A stretch of DNA of 64,000 nucleotides. Origin: an uncultured Bacteroidales bacterium (GTDB lineage: Bacteria; Bacteroidota; Bacteroidia; Bacteroidales; Bacteroidaceae). The notes beneath the pieces were generated by a model. It saw only the letters and a program-made list of their open reading frames with translations. It searched no databases and had not been told where the DNA came from. Shown here piece after piece: positions 17,272-25,805 of the stretch (the first letter of the stretch is position 1; the number at the start of each line of letters is the position of its first letter). The position numbers and the translations under genes are program-made. The stretch lies in NCBI GenBank assembly GCA_902798685.1, contig CADBXO010000003.1, positions 1 to 64,000 on the forward strand, given 5' to 3'.

Positions 17272-18150
17272 TCAGATGCGTTCGAGTACGCGGATAAGAA
17301 GCTCCTTCATGAGGGGCTTGTAGTCTGTATTCATCTCTTTGGCGTAGCGGTTGGCTATTACCATGCATACTGTCATGGCGCGGTGGCCCAACAGTGCTGA
17401 GAGGCCTGCTACGGCTGAACTCTCCATCTCAAAGTTGGTGATGCGGTAGCCTTTGTACTCAAAGCTCTCAACCTTGGCGTTCTGCTCGGGGTCGGCCAGC
17501 GGGGCACGCAGCACGCGTCCCTGCGGTCCGTAGAATCCGTTGCAGGCTATGGTTACGCCGGGTACCATCCTGTCGTCATCGGCCATAATACGTTTAAGCA
17601 GGTCGGGATCAGCATTGGCTACGTAGGGGGCACCCTTCTTGGTGGACCACTCCATGTGGGCTATGAAGGCGCGCTCAAACTCAAGGTCGCAAACCTGGTC
17701 ACGGCCGGCGTAGAAATTGAGCAGTCCGTCAAAGCCGATGCTCTTGACCGAGCAGAGCCATGTGCCCAGTGGGGTGAAGGGCTGCAGGCCTCCGCAGGTG
17801 CCTATGCGTACTATATCGAGTGTGCGGTGCTCAGGTTTCTCAGTGCGGGTTGCATAGTCTATGTTGGCCAGTGTGTCCAACTCGTTGATTACTATGTCAA
17901 TGTTGTCACAGCCGATGCCTGTGGACTGCACGGTGATGCGCTTGCCATTATATGTACCTGTTGCGGTGCGGAACTCGCGGTTACTTACCGTGCACTCTAT
18001 GCTGTCAAACAGTTTGGCAATCAGATCCACGCGTCCGGGATCACCTACAAGTATAACCTTATCGGCCAGCTGCTCCGGTTTAAGGTGCAGGTGGAAGCAG
18101 GAACCGTCATCGTTTATGATAAGTTCGGATGGTGCAAAGTAGGTACTCAT
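17272..18150 (-). CDS. Nucleoside phosphorylase (uridine phosphorylase-like)
   Basis: 292 residues of the PNP/UDP phosphorylase superfamily. Visible are VGDPGRVDLIAKLFD (phosphate loop), NREFRTATGTYNGKRI, STGIGCDNIDIVINEL, RIGTCGGLQ, and a late NFEMESSAVAGLSALLGH with the Met-Glu that contacts ribose. It phosphorolyses a nucleoside to base and ribose-1-phosphate for salvage; uridine is most likely by family but not proven. It lies 4 bases after the TPR gene and 5 bases before mnmE. Confidence 0.9.
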   Translation of the reverse strand: MSTYFAPSELIINDDGSCFHLHLKPEQLADKVILVGDPGRVDLIAKLFDSIECTVSNREFRTATGTYNGKRITVQSTGIGCDNIDIVINELDTLANIDYATRTEKPEHRTLDIVRIGTCGGLQPFTPLGTWLCSVKSIGFDGLLNFYAGRDQVCDLEFERAFIAHMEWSTKKGAPYVANADPDLLKRIMADDDRMVPGVTIACNGFYGPQGRVLRAPLADPEQNAKVESFEYKGYRITNFEMESSAVAGLSALLGHRAMTVCMVIANRYAKEMNTDYKPLMKELLIRVLERI

Positions 18151-18154
18151 AGGC

Positions 18155-19591
18155 TTATCGGTTTAGGTAGTTAATCTCGGTGGTGCGGATATCGTTTTCC
18201 ATCTTTATAACCTGAGTCTCGGTATCAAGGACCTTCTGCTCAAGCTCCAGTATCTGGTTGGTAAGGCGCTGTTTCTCCATACGTGAGCCTTCGGCGTATT
18301 CGTCACGCATCCGGTTCAGTCTGGTCAGGTCAGTCTCATACTGATCCTTTAGCTCTGTCCAGCGCTGGAACATGCTTGCTGCATCTGAACACTTGAAGTC
18401 GTCCAGTTTATGGTAGGTGGTAACGTCGTCAATGATGTAGTTGAATGAGCCCTGTTCACTCTTCTCGGCCAGTTCATAACGCAGCAGAGTAAGGCGCTGG
18501 CGGGCTGAACGTACGGCCATGAGGTCTGTCTGTGACTCGGCTACTGACATGAGTCGTGCGGCGCGGTGTATGGCCAGGGTGTCACCCTCCTCATAGTTGT
18601 ACTTCTGGTTACGCTCGTTGGGTATGAATACGTAGACGCAGACTGTATCCTTGGGCTGACGGCGGTCTGTTGCGAACCAGCCCAGGTTGTTGTCCTCATC
18701 AATTACGTAGAGGTAGTCATTGGCTTCCGAGTTGAAAGGCATGCCTATGTTCTCGGGCTTGAGGTACTTGCCGGTGGCGGTGCTGTAACGTGATACGAAT
18801 ATGTCAAGGCCGCCCATGGATTCGCTGCCTGTGGCTGCGTAATAGATGGTCACGCCGTCGTTCTGCAGGAAGGGGTAGCGCAGGTCGCCGTCGGTTTCAA
18901 GTCCGCTCACCTGGGTCTCATCGGTCCAACGGTCAAAACTCTTGTACTTGGTGTAGAATCGGAACTGACCCAGCGCGTTCATACGGCTGTAGAGTATGTT
19001 CTGGCCGGTCTCCGGCAGAAATACCTCGCCCTCGCTGTCATCGTCAAAGAAGTCCGATGAGGGGAAGAACTGTCCGGTTGATTCGCCTATGATGTAGGTG
19101 CTGAAGAGTTGCTCCTTGCTTACCTGGAAACTGTCGATAAAGCAGACGCGGCTGGTGTTGCGCAGCATGCGGAAAAGCACCTTTAGGCTGTCGGCCGCTC
19201 TGGTCAGGCTGTCCTCAAGTGCGGCATCGTGGAGTTCCTTATCGGCCGATATCCCTTTTACGAATGCCTCGTAGTTGGTGATGGCGGGCTGATAATCTTC
19301 GCGCTCCTCGTAGTACTGTCCGAGTGCCCGGTAGGCCTTGAATATCTTCTTTGCTGCGGCCTTCTCCAGATAGGGTATGGCTTTGTCCTTCTCGCCGGTC
19401 TCCATGCAGCACATTCCGTACCAGTAGTTGCGGCTGGCGTCATCGGGTTTCTGCTTGAGGTACTTGAGCATGATGGGCTTGGCCTTTTCATAGTCCCCTT
19501 GTAAGAAATAGTTGCGGCCCTGCTGCAGTGTCTGTGCGTTCGCGAATACGCAAACCAATGCAGATATGATGATTAGTTTGATGCGTTTCAT
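18155..19591 (-). CDS. TPR protein with PD40-like beta-propeller segment and C-terminal coiled coil
   Basis: 478 residues from the ATG at 19591, which starts a signal peptide (MKRIKLIIISALVCVFANAQ); the longer frame runs through the promoter. Residues 20-150 hold tetratricopeptide repeats (GRNYFLQGDYEKAKP, YWYGMCCMETGEKDKA). The middle contains PD40-like strands (TIYYAATGSESMGGLDIFVS, YLYVIDEDNNLGWFATD). The last ~90 residues are a charged coiled coil. TPR-PD40 proteins of Bacteroidetes often belong to envelope or secretion complexes, but no OmpA domain is present here. First gene of an operon with the phosphorylase and mnmE. Confidence 0.8.
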   Translation of the reverse strand: MKRIKLIIISALVCVFANAQTLQQGRNYFLQGDYEKAKPIMLKYLKQKPDDASRNYWYGMCCMETGEKDKAIPYLEKAAAKKIFKAYRALGQYYEEREDYQPAITNYEAFVKGISADKELHDAALEDSLTRAADSLKVLFRMLRNTSRVCFIDSFQVSKEQLFSTYIIGESTGQFFPSSDFFDDDSEGEVFLPETGQNILYSRMNALGQFRFYTKYKSFDRWTDETQVSGLETDGDLRYPFLQNDGVTIYYAATGSESMGGLDIFVSRYSTATGKYLKPENIGMPFNSEANDYLYVIDEDNNLGWFATDRRQPKDTVCVYVFIPNERNQKYNYEEGDTLAIHRAARLMSVAESQTDLMAVRSARQRLTLLRYELAEKSEQGSFNYIIDDVTTYHKLDDFKCSDAASMFQRWTELKDQYETDLTRLNRMRDEYAEGSRMEKQRLTNQILELEQKVLDTETQVIKMENDIRTTEINYLNR

Positions 19592-19597
19592 AGGGGT

Positions 19598-19605
19598 CAA
19601 AGTTA
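19598..19605 (-). promoter_or_regulatory. -7 box for the TPR-phosphorylase-mnmE operon
   Basis: TAACTTTG on the minus strand, ending 6 bases before the start codon, so the transcript would be almost leaderless. Confidence 0.45.
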
Positions 19606-19617
19606 TATATTTTTTGC

Positions 19618-19625
19618 TACTTTTG
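19618..19625 (+). promoter_or_regulatory. -7 box for the DMT-family gene
   Basis: TACTTTTG, 27 bases upstream of the ATG at 19653, back to back with the divergent TPR-gene -7 box. Confidence 0.4.
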
Positions 19626-19652
19626 CGCCCGTAATTCAAAATACGGATCAAG

Positions 19653-20021
19653 ATGAGAGGAATTGGGACCGTTTTACTTCTGGTTGTGTCCAACATTTTC
19701 ATGACTTTTGCATGGTACGGAAACCTTAAGCTTCAGGAGATGAAGATCAGTACTGACTGGCCTCTTATCCTTATTATACTGGCATCCTGGGGCCTTGCTC
19801 TGTTTGAGTACTGCTTCATGGTTCCCGCCAACCGCCTGGGGTCCGATATCAACGGCGGCCCGTTCAACCTGGTTCAGCTCAAGGTCATTCAGGAGTGCGT
19901 CTCACTCATAGTGTTCTCACTTATACTGGCCTTCTGCTTCAAGACCCAGTCACTCCACTGGAACCACTTAGTCTCGTTCATTTTCCTGGTTATCGCGGTT
20001 TTCTTCGCTTTTCTGAAATAA
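19653..20021 (+). CDS. DMT-family small membrane protein (DUF486)
   Basis: 122 residues with four hydrophobic segments (about 5-22, 37-56, 78-98, 103-120). The central EYCFMVPANRLG and GGPFNLVQLKVIQE are characteristic of DUF486 proteins of the drug/metabolite transporter superfamily. It is an integral inner-membrane protein of unknown substrate. Monogenic, with a perfect terminator right after the stop. Confidence 0.88.
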   Translation: MRGIGTVLLLVVSNIFMTFAWYGNLKLQEMKISTDWPLILIILASWGLALFEYCFMVPANRLGSDINGGPFNLVQLKVIQECVSLIVFSLILAFCFKTQSLHWNHLVSFIFLVIAVFFAFLK

Positions 20022-20052
20022 AAAAAGGGCGGCATTTCTGTCGCCCTTTTTT
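20021..20052. terminator. Bidirectional terminator between the DUF486 gene and the Nfn-like gene
   Basis: AAAAAAGGGCG pairs with CGCCCTTTTTT around a 10-base loop. The A and T tracts make it usable from both strands, and it separates two convergent genes. Confidence 0.85.
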
Positions 20053-20065
20053 ATCGCTTATATCT

Positions 20066-22411
20066 TTACTTGCTCAGTGACTCGTGCATTGAAGCGGCAG
20101 CTTTGCGGCCGTCACCCATAGCCAGGATTACGGTAGCACCTCCGCGGACGATGTCACCACCTGCAAAGATTGTGGGTATTGATGACTGCATGCTCTCGTT
20201 TACGGCGATGGTGTTCTTGCGGCCAAGCTCCAGACCCTCGATTGACTTGGGTACGATGGGGTTGGGGGATACACCTACTGCAACGATTACCATATCAACA
20301 TCGATTGTGATGGTCTCGCCGGTGGGAACCGGGCTGCGGCGACCGCTTGCATCGGGCTCACCAAGCTCCATCTTCTCAAGAACTGCCTGCTTAACGCGAC
20401 CGTTCTCATCACCGATGTAGCGGATGGGGTTGTGCAGAGTCAGGAACTCAACACCCTCTTCCTTGGCGTGCTTAACCTCCTCAAGACGTGCGGGCATCTC
20501 CTCCTCTGAGCGGCGGTATACGATCATGGCGCGCTCAGCACCCAGACGAAGTGCGGTGCGGACAGAGTCCATAGCGGTGTTACCGCCACCAACGATCATC
20601 ATCTTCTTACCGAAGGTTACGGGGGTATCGGACTCCTTGCTTGCGGCATCCATCAGGTTGACGCGGGTCAGATACTCGTTTGATGACATAATATTGATAA
20701 GGTTCTCACCCTCAATGTTCATGAAGTTGGGCAGACCGGCACCTGAGCCTACGAATATGCCCTTGTAGCCCTCAGCCTCAAGCTCGCTAACCTTGATGGT
20801 CTTTCCTACGATGCAGTCCTTAACGAACTTGACACCCATCTTCTGGAGGTTCTCGATCTCAACGTCAACGATCTTGTTGGGAAGACGGAACTCAGGAATA
20901 CCATACTTGAGCACACCGCCAATCTCGTGCAGAGCCTCGAATACGGTTACGTCATAACCGAACTTGGCCATATCACCTGCGAATGACAGTCCTGAAGGAC
21001 CTGAGCCGATGACTGCGATCTTCTTGCCGTTTGAAGCAGCTACCTCAGGAACTGAGATGTTGCCGCTCTCACGCTCGTAATCAGCAGCAAAGCGCTCCAG
21101 ATAACCGATGGCAACCGGTTTCTTACCCATCTTGAGGTGGATACACTTGCTCTCGCACTGCTTCTCCTGCGGGCAAACACGGCCGCAGACAGCGGGCAGG
21201 GCGCTGGTGTGCTTGAGCACCTTGGCAGCAGCAAGATAGTTGCCGCGCTCGATATTCTTGATGAATGAAGGAATCTCAATGTTTACGGGGCAGCCCTCCA
21301 TGCAAGAGGGGTTAGCGCAGTCAAGGCAGCGCTTTGCCTCCAGAAGTGCCTGCTCCTCGGTGAGGCCTTGGTTAACCTCCTCCTTGCGGCTGTGACGACG
21401 GTAGTCAGGTGCAAGCTCGTTCATTACGCAGCGCTCGATGGCGGTGCGGTCCTTGGGTTTCATGGTAGCACGCAGATCAGCTCTCCACTGTGCGTTGCGG
21501 TCGGTCAGAACCTCAATGGGCTCAACCTCAGCCTTAGCCTTGCCACCGCAGCAGCACTCAGCCTTCTGCTCAGCAGGAGCGGCAGCTGCAACTGACTCCT
21601 CAAGTTTCTTCATCTCCTCGCGCTCGGTCTCCTTGAAGGCGCCCATACGCTTCATCATGCCGTCCCAGTCAACCTCGTGGCCGTCGAACTCAGGTCCGTC
21701 AACGCAGACGAACTTGGTCTTGCCGCCAACGCTTACACGGCAGGCACCGCACATACCGGTACCGTCAACCATGATGGTGTTGAGTGATACGTCAGTTGAG
21801 ATGTTGTATTTCTGAGTAAGGAGGCAGCAGAACTTCATCATGATGGCGGGGCCGATGGCAAAGCACTTGTCTACCTTCTCACGGTTGATTACCTCTTCCA
21901 TACCTACGGTTACAACGCCCTTGTTTCCGTATGATCCGTCATCGGTCATGATGATGGTCTCATCTGCGTACTTTCTGACCTCGTCCTCAAGGATGATAAG
22001 CTCCTTGGTACGGCCTGCAAGAACTGCGATAACCTTGTTGCCGGCCTCTTTCAAAGCCTTGATGATGGGGAGCATGGGAGCAGTTCCCACGCCACCGCCG
22101 GCGCAAAGAACTGTACCGAATTTTTCAATATGTGTGGCCTGGCCAAGAGGACCTACCACGTCAGTGATCATATCGCCGGCCTCCAGCTTGCAGAGACGGT
22201 TGGTTGAAAGGCCGATGCGCTGTACGACCAGGGTGATGGTGCCGCGCTTGACATCGGAATCAGCGATTGTAAGCGGTATACGCTCACCTTTCTCTCCAAT
22301 ACGGATGATTACGAAGTGACCTGCCCTGCGTGACTTTGCAATAAGCGGAGCCTCTACTTCAAACTTGAATACATTCTCTGAAAACTGTTCTTTGGATACA
22401 ATCCTGTTCAT
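20066..22411 (-). CDS. Fused Nfn-type oxidoreductase: ferredoxin reductase-like subunit plus GltD-like subunit
   Basis: 781 residues. Residues 1-~265 are the FNR-like small subunit (PyrK/SudB/NfnA type), with a flavin/NAD-binding CAGGGVGTAPMLP and a [2Fe-2S] site at Cys221, Cys224 and Cys236 (MCGAC...FVC). A linker at 266-300 contains Ala-rich sequence and an unusual Cys-Cys-Cys-Gly-Gly at 286-290. From ~310 it is a GltD/NfnB-type large subunit: CLDCANPSCMEGCPVN and CGRVCPQEKQCESKC bind [4Fe-4S] clusters, then GSGPSGLSFAGDMAKFGYD binds FAD and GGGNTAMDSVRTALRLG binds NADPH. It could be an NADPH-dependent glutamate synthase small chain or an electron-bifurcating transhydrogenase; the fused small subunit favours the Nfn type. 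No glutamate synthase large chain is adjacent. Confidence 0.88.
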   Translation of the reverse strand: MNRIVSKEQFSENVFKFEVEAPLIAKSRRAGHFVIIRIGEKGERIPLTIADSDVKRGTITLVVQRIGLSTNRLCKLEAGDMITDVVGPLGQATHIEKFGTVLCAGGGVGTAPMLPIIKALKEAGNKVIAVLAGRTKELIILEDEVRKYADETIIMTDDGSYGNKGVVTVGMEEVINREKVDKCFAIGPAIMMKFCCLLTQKYNISTDVSLNTIMVDGTGMCGACRVSVGGKTKFVCVDGPEFDGHEVDWDGMMKRMGAFKETEREEMKKLEESVAAAAPAEQKAECCCGGKAKAEVEPIEVLTDRNAQWRADLRATMKPKDRTAIERCVMNELAPDYRRHSRKEEVNQGLTEEQALLEAKRCLDCANPSCMEGCPVNIEIPSFIKNIERGNYLAAAKVLKHTSALPAVCGRVCPQEKQCESKCIHLKMGKKPVAIGYLERFAADYERESGNISVPEVAASNGKKIAVIGSGPSGLSFAGDMAKFGYDVTVFEALHEIGGVLKYGIPEFRLPNKIVDVEIENLQKMGVKFVKDCIVGKTIKVSELEAEGYKGIFVGSGAGLPNFMNIEGENLINIMSSNEYLTRVNLMDAASKESDTPVTFGKKMMIVGGGNTAMDSVRTALRLGAERAMIVYRRSEEEMPARLEEVKHAKEEGVEFLTLHNPIRYIGDENGRVKQAVLEKMELGEPDASGRRSPVPTGETITIDVDMVIVAVGVSPNPIVPKSIEGLELGRKNTIAVNESMQSSIPTIFAGGDIVRGGATVILAMGDGRKAAASMHESLSK

Positions 22412-22451
22412 ATTTTGTCGATTTTCTTTTCAATCGTTTTTTTTAGTCGCG

Positions 22452-22459
22452 CAAAGTTA
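22452..22459 (-). promoter_or_regulatory. -7 box for the Nfn-like gene
   Basis: TAACTTTG on the minus strand, 40 bases before the start codon, in the divergent spacer shared with the glycogen operon. Confidence 0.45.
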
Positions 22460-22480
22460 TCAAATAATGGTTTTTGTATC

Positions 22481-22488
22481 TATATTTG
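22481..22488 (+). promoter_or_regulatory. -7 box for the glycogen operon
   Basis: TATATTTG, 84 bases upstream of the ATG at 22573, giving a leader of about 80 bases, longer than most here. Confidence 0.4.
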
Positions 22489-22572
22489 TGTTATCTAATT
22501 TTTAGAAAGGACGGATATTTTGCATTTATTTGCAGAAGTATTGGATGTAAAATAAGTATTTATACAAAAACG

Positions 22573-24510
22573 ATGAGCTATCTGCGTTTTGAAAAGACCT
22601 TGATGACCAATCTGGAAGAGACACTTCCCAGGGAGATTCTGCGGACCAACCGTTCAGGTGCATACCACTGCACCACGATAGTTGACTGCAATACCCGCAA
22701 GTACCATGGTCTTCTGGTCGTACCTCTGCCCGAACTTGACGATGAGAACCATGTCCTGCTGTCTTCGTTGGATGAAACGGTTATTCAGCACGGTGCCGAG
22801 TTCAACCTTGGATTGCATCAGTACTGGGGATACAATTTCAGCCCCAAGGGCCACAAATACATACGTGAATTCAACTGCGACAAGGTGCCTACCACCATCT
22901 ATCGCGTGGGCGGTGTGCTGCTCAAGAAGGAGAAACTCTTTGAGCATAACGAAAACCGCATACTTATACGATATACGCTCATGGACTGCCACTCTGAGAC
23001 CACTCTGCGTTTCCAGCCGTTCCTGGCATTCCGCAGCGTGCGCCAGTTCACTCATGAGAACAGCAACGCCAGCCGTGAGTACCGCGAGGTTGAGAACGGC
23101 ATAGCCACCTCGATGTACCCGGGATACCCCGAGCTGTTCATGCAGTTCAGCAAGAAGGGCGAGTTCGTGTTCCGTCCCGACTGGTACCGCAAGTTCGAGT
23201 ACTCCAAGGAACTGGAGCGCGGATATGAGTTCAATGAGGACCTTTACGTTCCCGGATATTTTGAGATGCCCATTAAGAAAGGTGAGAGCATTGTCTTCTC
23301 GGCCGGCATCAAGGAGGTCAGTACCAAGGGACTCAAGCGTACATTCACAATTGAGGCTAACGAGCGTACCCCGCGTGACAACTTTTATCACTGCCTCAAG
23401 AATGCCGCACACCAGTTCCATAACAAGGTGGGCGGTCATCACTATATCCTGGCCGGTTATCCGTGGTTCAAGTGCCGTGCCCGTGACATGTTCGTATCAC
23501 TGCCGGGTCTGACACTCTCCATCAAGGAGATAGGCGAGTTTGAAAGCGTAATGTTCACTGCAGCCGAGGCAATCCGCAACTTCATCAAGGGTGTTCCCTC
23601 CAAACTGCAGATATATGAAATAGAGCACCCCGATGTGCTGCTGTGGGCTGTATGGGCCATCCAGCAGTATGCCAAGGCGACATCGGCCCAGCAGGCATGG
23701 GACAAGTACGGCAAGCTGCTTACCGAGATTATGGATTTTCTCAGGCACAACCGCCACTACAACTTCTTCCTGCACAGCAACGGACTGGTTCACATAAACG
23801 GCAAGGAGAAAGCCGCCACATGGATGAACTCAACCGCCAACGGCGTTCCTGTAATTCCGCGTACAGGTTATGTGGTAGAGATCAACGCCCTCTGGTACAA
23901 CGCATTGATGTTCGTGGCCGATCTCAGCAAGCAGTATGGCAAGGCCGATTACGCAAAGCGACTGGAGACGCTGGCTGCAAATACCGGCAAGTCATTCGTA
24001 AAGACATTCCTGAACCAGTACGGCTATCTGTATGACTTTGTCGACAAGGATGCACCGGACTGGAGCGTACGTCCCAACCAGATATTCGCAGTGGCTCTGG
24101 ATTATTCACCGCTGGATCTCAAACAGCAGAAGGCTGTTGTCGATATAGTGACCAAGGAGCTGCTTACCCCCAAGGGTCTGCGTTCACTCAGCCCCAAGAG
24201 CATGGGTTACAACCCCAACTACGTGGGTCCGCAGCGTGAGCGTGACTATGCGTACCATCAGGGTACCGCATGGCCCTGGCTGGCAGGATTCTACTTTGAG
24301 GCATACCTCAAGGTGTTCAAGATGAGCGGTCTGTCATTCGTGGAGCGTCAGATGATAGGTTATGAGGATGAGATGACATCGCACTGCATCGGCTCACTTC
24401 CGGAACTCTTTGACGGCAACCCGCCTTTCAAGGGTCGCGGAGCCGTATCGTTCGCCATGAACGTGGCCGAGATACTGAGAACCATCAAGATGATTAATGA
24501 ATTTCAATAA
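22573..24510 (+). CDS. Glycogen debranching enzyme (amylo-alpha-1,6-glucosidase family)
   Basis: 645 residues from the ATG at 22573 (MSYLRFEKTLMTNLEETL); the longer frame from 22474 starts inside the promoter. The N-terminal beta-domain begins with REILRTNRSGAY and the TRKYHGLLV motif of archaeal/Bacteroidetes-type debranching enzymes. The catalytic (alpha/alpha)6 barrel has GYPWFKCRARDMFVSLPGL, LLWAVWAIQQY, and GTAWPWLAGFYFEAY near the end. It removes alpha-1,6 branches from glycogen. First gene of a three-gene operon with a GT4 synthase and a GH57 protein. Confidence 0.92.
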   Translation: MSYLRFEKTLMTNLEETLPREILRTNRSGAYHCTTIVDCNTRKYHGLLVVPLPELDDENHVLLSSLDETVIQHGAEFNLGLHQYWGYNFSPKGHKYIREFNCDKVPTTIYRVGGVLLKKEKLFEHNENRILIRYTLMDCHSETTLRFQPFLAFRSVRQFTHENSNASREYREVENGIATSMYPGYPELFMQFSKKGEFVFRPDWYRKFEYSKELERGYEFNEDLYVPGYFEMPIKKGESIVFSAGIKEVSTKGLKRTFTIEANERTPRDNFYHCLKNAAHQFHNKVGGHHYILAGYPWFKCRARDMFVSLPGLTLSIKEIGEFESVMFTAAEAIRNFIKGVPSKLQIYEIEHPDVLLWAVWAIQQYAKATSAQQAWDKYGKLLTEIMDFLRHNRHYNFFLHSNGLVHINGKEKAATWMNSTANGVPVIPRTGYVVEINALWYNALMFVADLSKQYGKADYAKRLETLAANTGKSFVKTFLNQYGYLYDFVDKDAPDWSVRPNQIFAVALDYSPLDLKQQKAVVDIVTKELLTPKGLRSLSPKSMGYNPNYVGPQRERDYAYHQGTAWPWLAGFYFEAYLKVFKMSGLSFVERQMIGYEDEMTSHCIGSLPELFDGNPPFKGRGAVSFAMNVAEILRTIKMINEFQ

Positions 24511-24519
24511 AACGACTAT

Positions 24520-25782
24520 ATGAAGGTACTGATGTTCGGCTGGGAGTTTCCGCCCCATATCCTTGGAGGATTGGGAACGGCCAGTTTCGGATTGACAAGA
24601 GGTCTAGCCAATCAGGGGAACGTGGACATTACGTTCTGCCTGCCCAAGCCATGGGGTGATGAGGACCAGAGCTTCATGAAGATTGTGGGAATGAACACCG
24701 TTCCTGTGGTTTGGCGTGATCCCGACAGCAGCGTGCTCAAGCAGCGTTATCCGTGGATGAACTCCGATGACTACTATCATTTCCGCGATCATATCTATGC
24801 CGATTTCAGCAATCTCTACACCAATGACCTGGGCTGCATAGAGTTCTCGGGCCGATATCCGGACAACCTTCACGAGGAGATAAACAACTACTCGATTGTG
24901 GCAGGCGTAGTAGCCCGCACCGAGCAGTTCGACATAATACACTCTCATGACTGGCTTACCTATCCGGCCGGCATCCATGCCAAGCAGGTGAGCGGCAAGC
25001 CTCTGGTAATACACGTTCACGCAACTGATTTTGACCGCAGCCGCGGTAATGTGAACCCCACCGTATATGCCATCGAGAAGAACGGTATGGACTACGCTGA
25101 CCACATCATGTGCGTGAGTGAACTGACCCGCCAGACCGTCATCAACAAGTACCATCAGGATCCGCGCAAGGTATCGACCATGCACAACGCCGTCGAGCCT
25201 CTGCCGCAGGAGATCCAGGATATAGTTCCCCAGAAGAAGCCGCACGAGAAGGTGGTTACCTTCCTGGGCCGAATCACCATGCAGAAGGGTCCCGAGTATT
25301 TCGTCGAGGCTGCTGCACTGGTTCTTAAGCGTACCCGTGACATCCGTTTCTGCATGGCCGGAAGCGGTGACATGATGAACGCAATGATTACCCTGGCAGC
25401 TGAACGCGGCATTGCCGACCGTTTCCACTTCCCGGGATTCATGAAGGGCAAGCAGGTTTACGAATGCCTCAAGGCAAGTGATGTATATATCATGCCTTCG
25501 GTATCGGAACCCTTCGGTATTTCACCTCTTGAGGCAATGCAGTGTGAGGTTCCCACCATCATCTCCAAGCAGTCAGGCTGCGCCGAGATCCTGGACAAGT
25601 GCATCAAGGTTGACTACTGGGACATTCACGCCATGGCCGATGCCATATACTCCATCTGCAACTACCCGGCACTCTACGAGTACCTCAAGGTGGAAGGCAA
25701 GAAGGAGGTCGATGCAATCACCTGGGACAAGGTGGGAGAGCGTATTCTGGCACGTTACAAGAAACTGCTGGGCATTAAATAA
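24520..25782 (+). CDS. GT4-family glycogen synthase-like glycosyltransferase
   Basis: 420 residues with GT-B fold. The N-terminal domain has WEFPPHILGGLG, whose Gly-Gly loop contacts the sugar nucleotide phosphates. HSHDWLTYPAGIHA and HVHATDFDRSRG follow. The C-terminal domain has TFLGRITMQKGPEYFVEAA and the ExxxxxxxE motif in SEPFGISPLEAMQCE. Placement between a debranching enzyme and a GH57 protein points to glycogen synthesis, with UDP- or ADP-glucose as likely donor. It lies 9 bases after the debranching gene. Confidence 0.88.
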   Translation: MKVLMFGWEFPPHILGGLGTASFGLTRGLANQGNVDITFCLPKPWGDEDQSFMKIVGMNTVPVVWRDPDSSVLKQRYPWMNSDDYYHFRDHIYADFSNLYTNDLGCIEFSGRYPDNLHEEINNYSIVAGVVARTEQFDIIHSHDWLTYPAGIHAKQVSGKPLVIHVHATDFDRSRGNVNPTVYAIEKNGMDYADHIMCVSELTRQTVINKYHQDPRKVSTMHNAVEPLPQEIQDIVPQKKPHEKVVTFLGRITMQKGPEYFVEAAALVLKRTRDIRFCMAGSGDMMNAMITLAAERGIADRFHFPGFMKGKQVYECLKASDVYIMPSVSEPFGISPLEAMQCEVPTIISKQSGCAEILDKCIKVDYWDIHAMADAIYSICNYPALYEYLKVEGKKEVDAITWDKVGERILARYKKLLGIK

Positions 25783-25805
25783 CCGGAAAAAAGGAGAAAC
25801 AAGAT

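Noticed and set aside
22654-25428. Long minus-strand frames opposite the glycogen genes
   Set aside because: Fully covered by the debranching enzyme and GT4 genes with clear family motifs.
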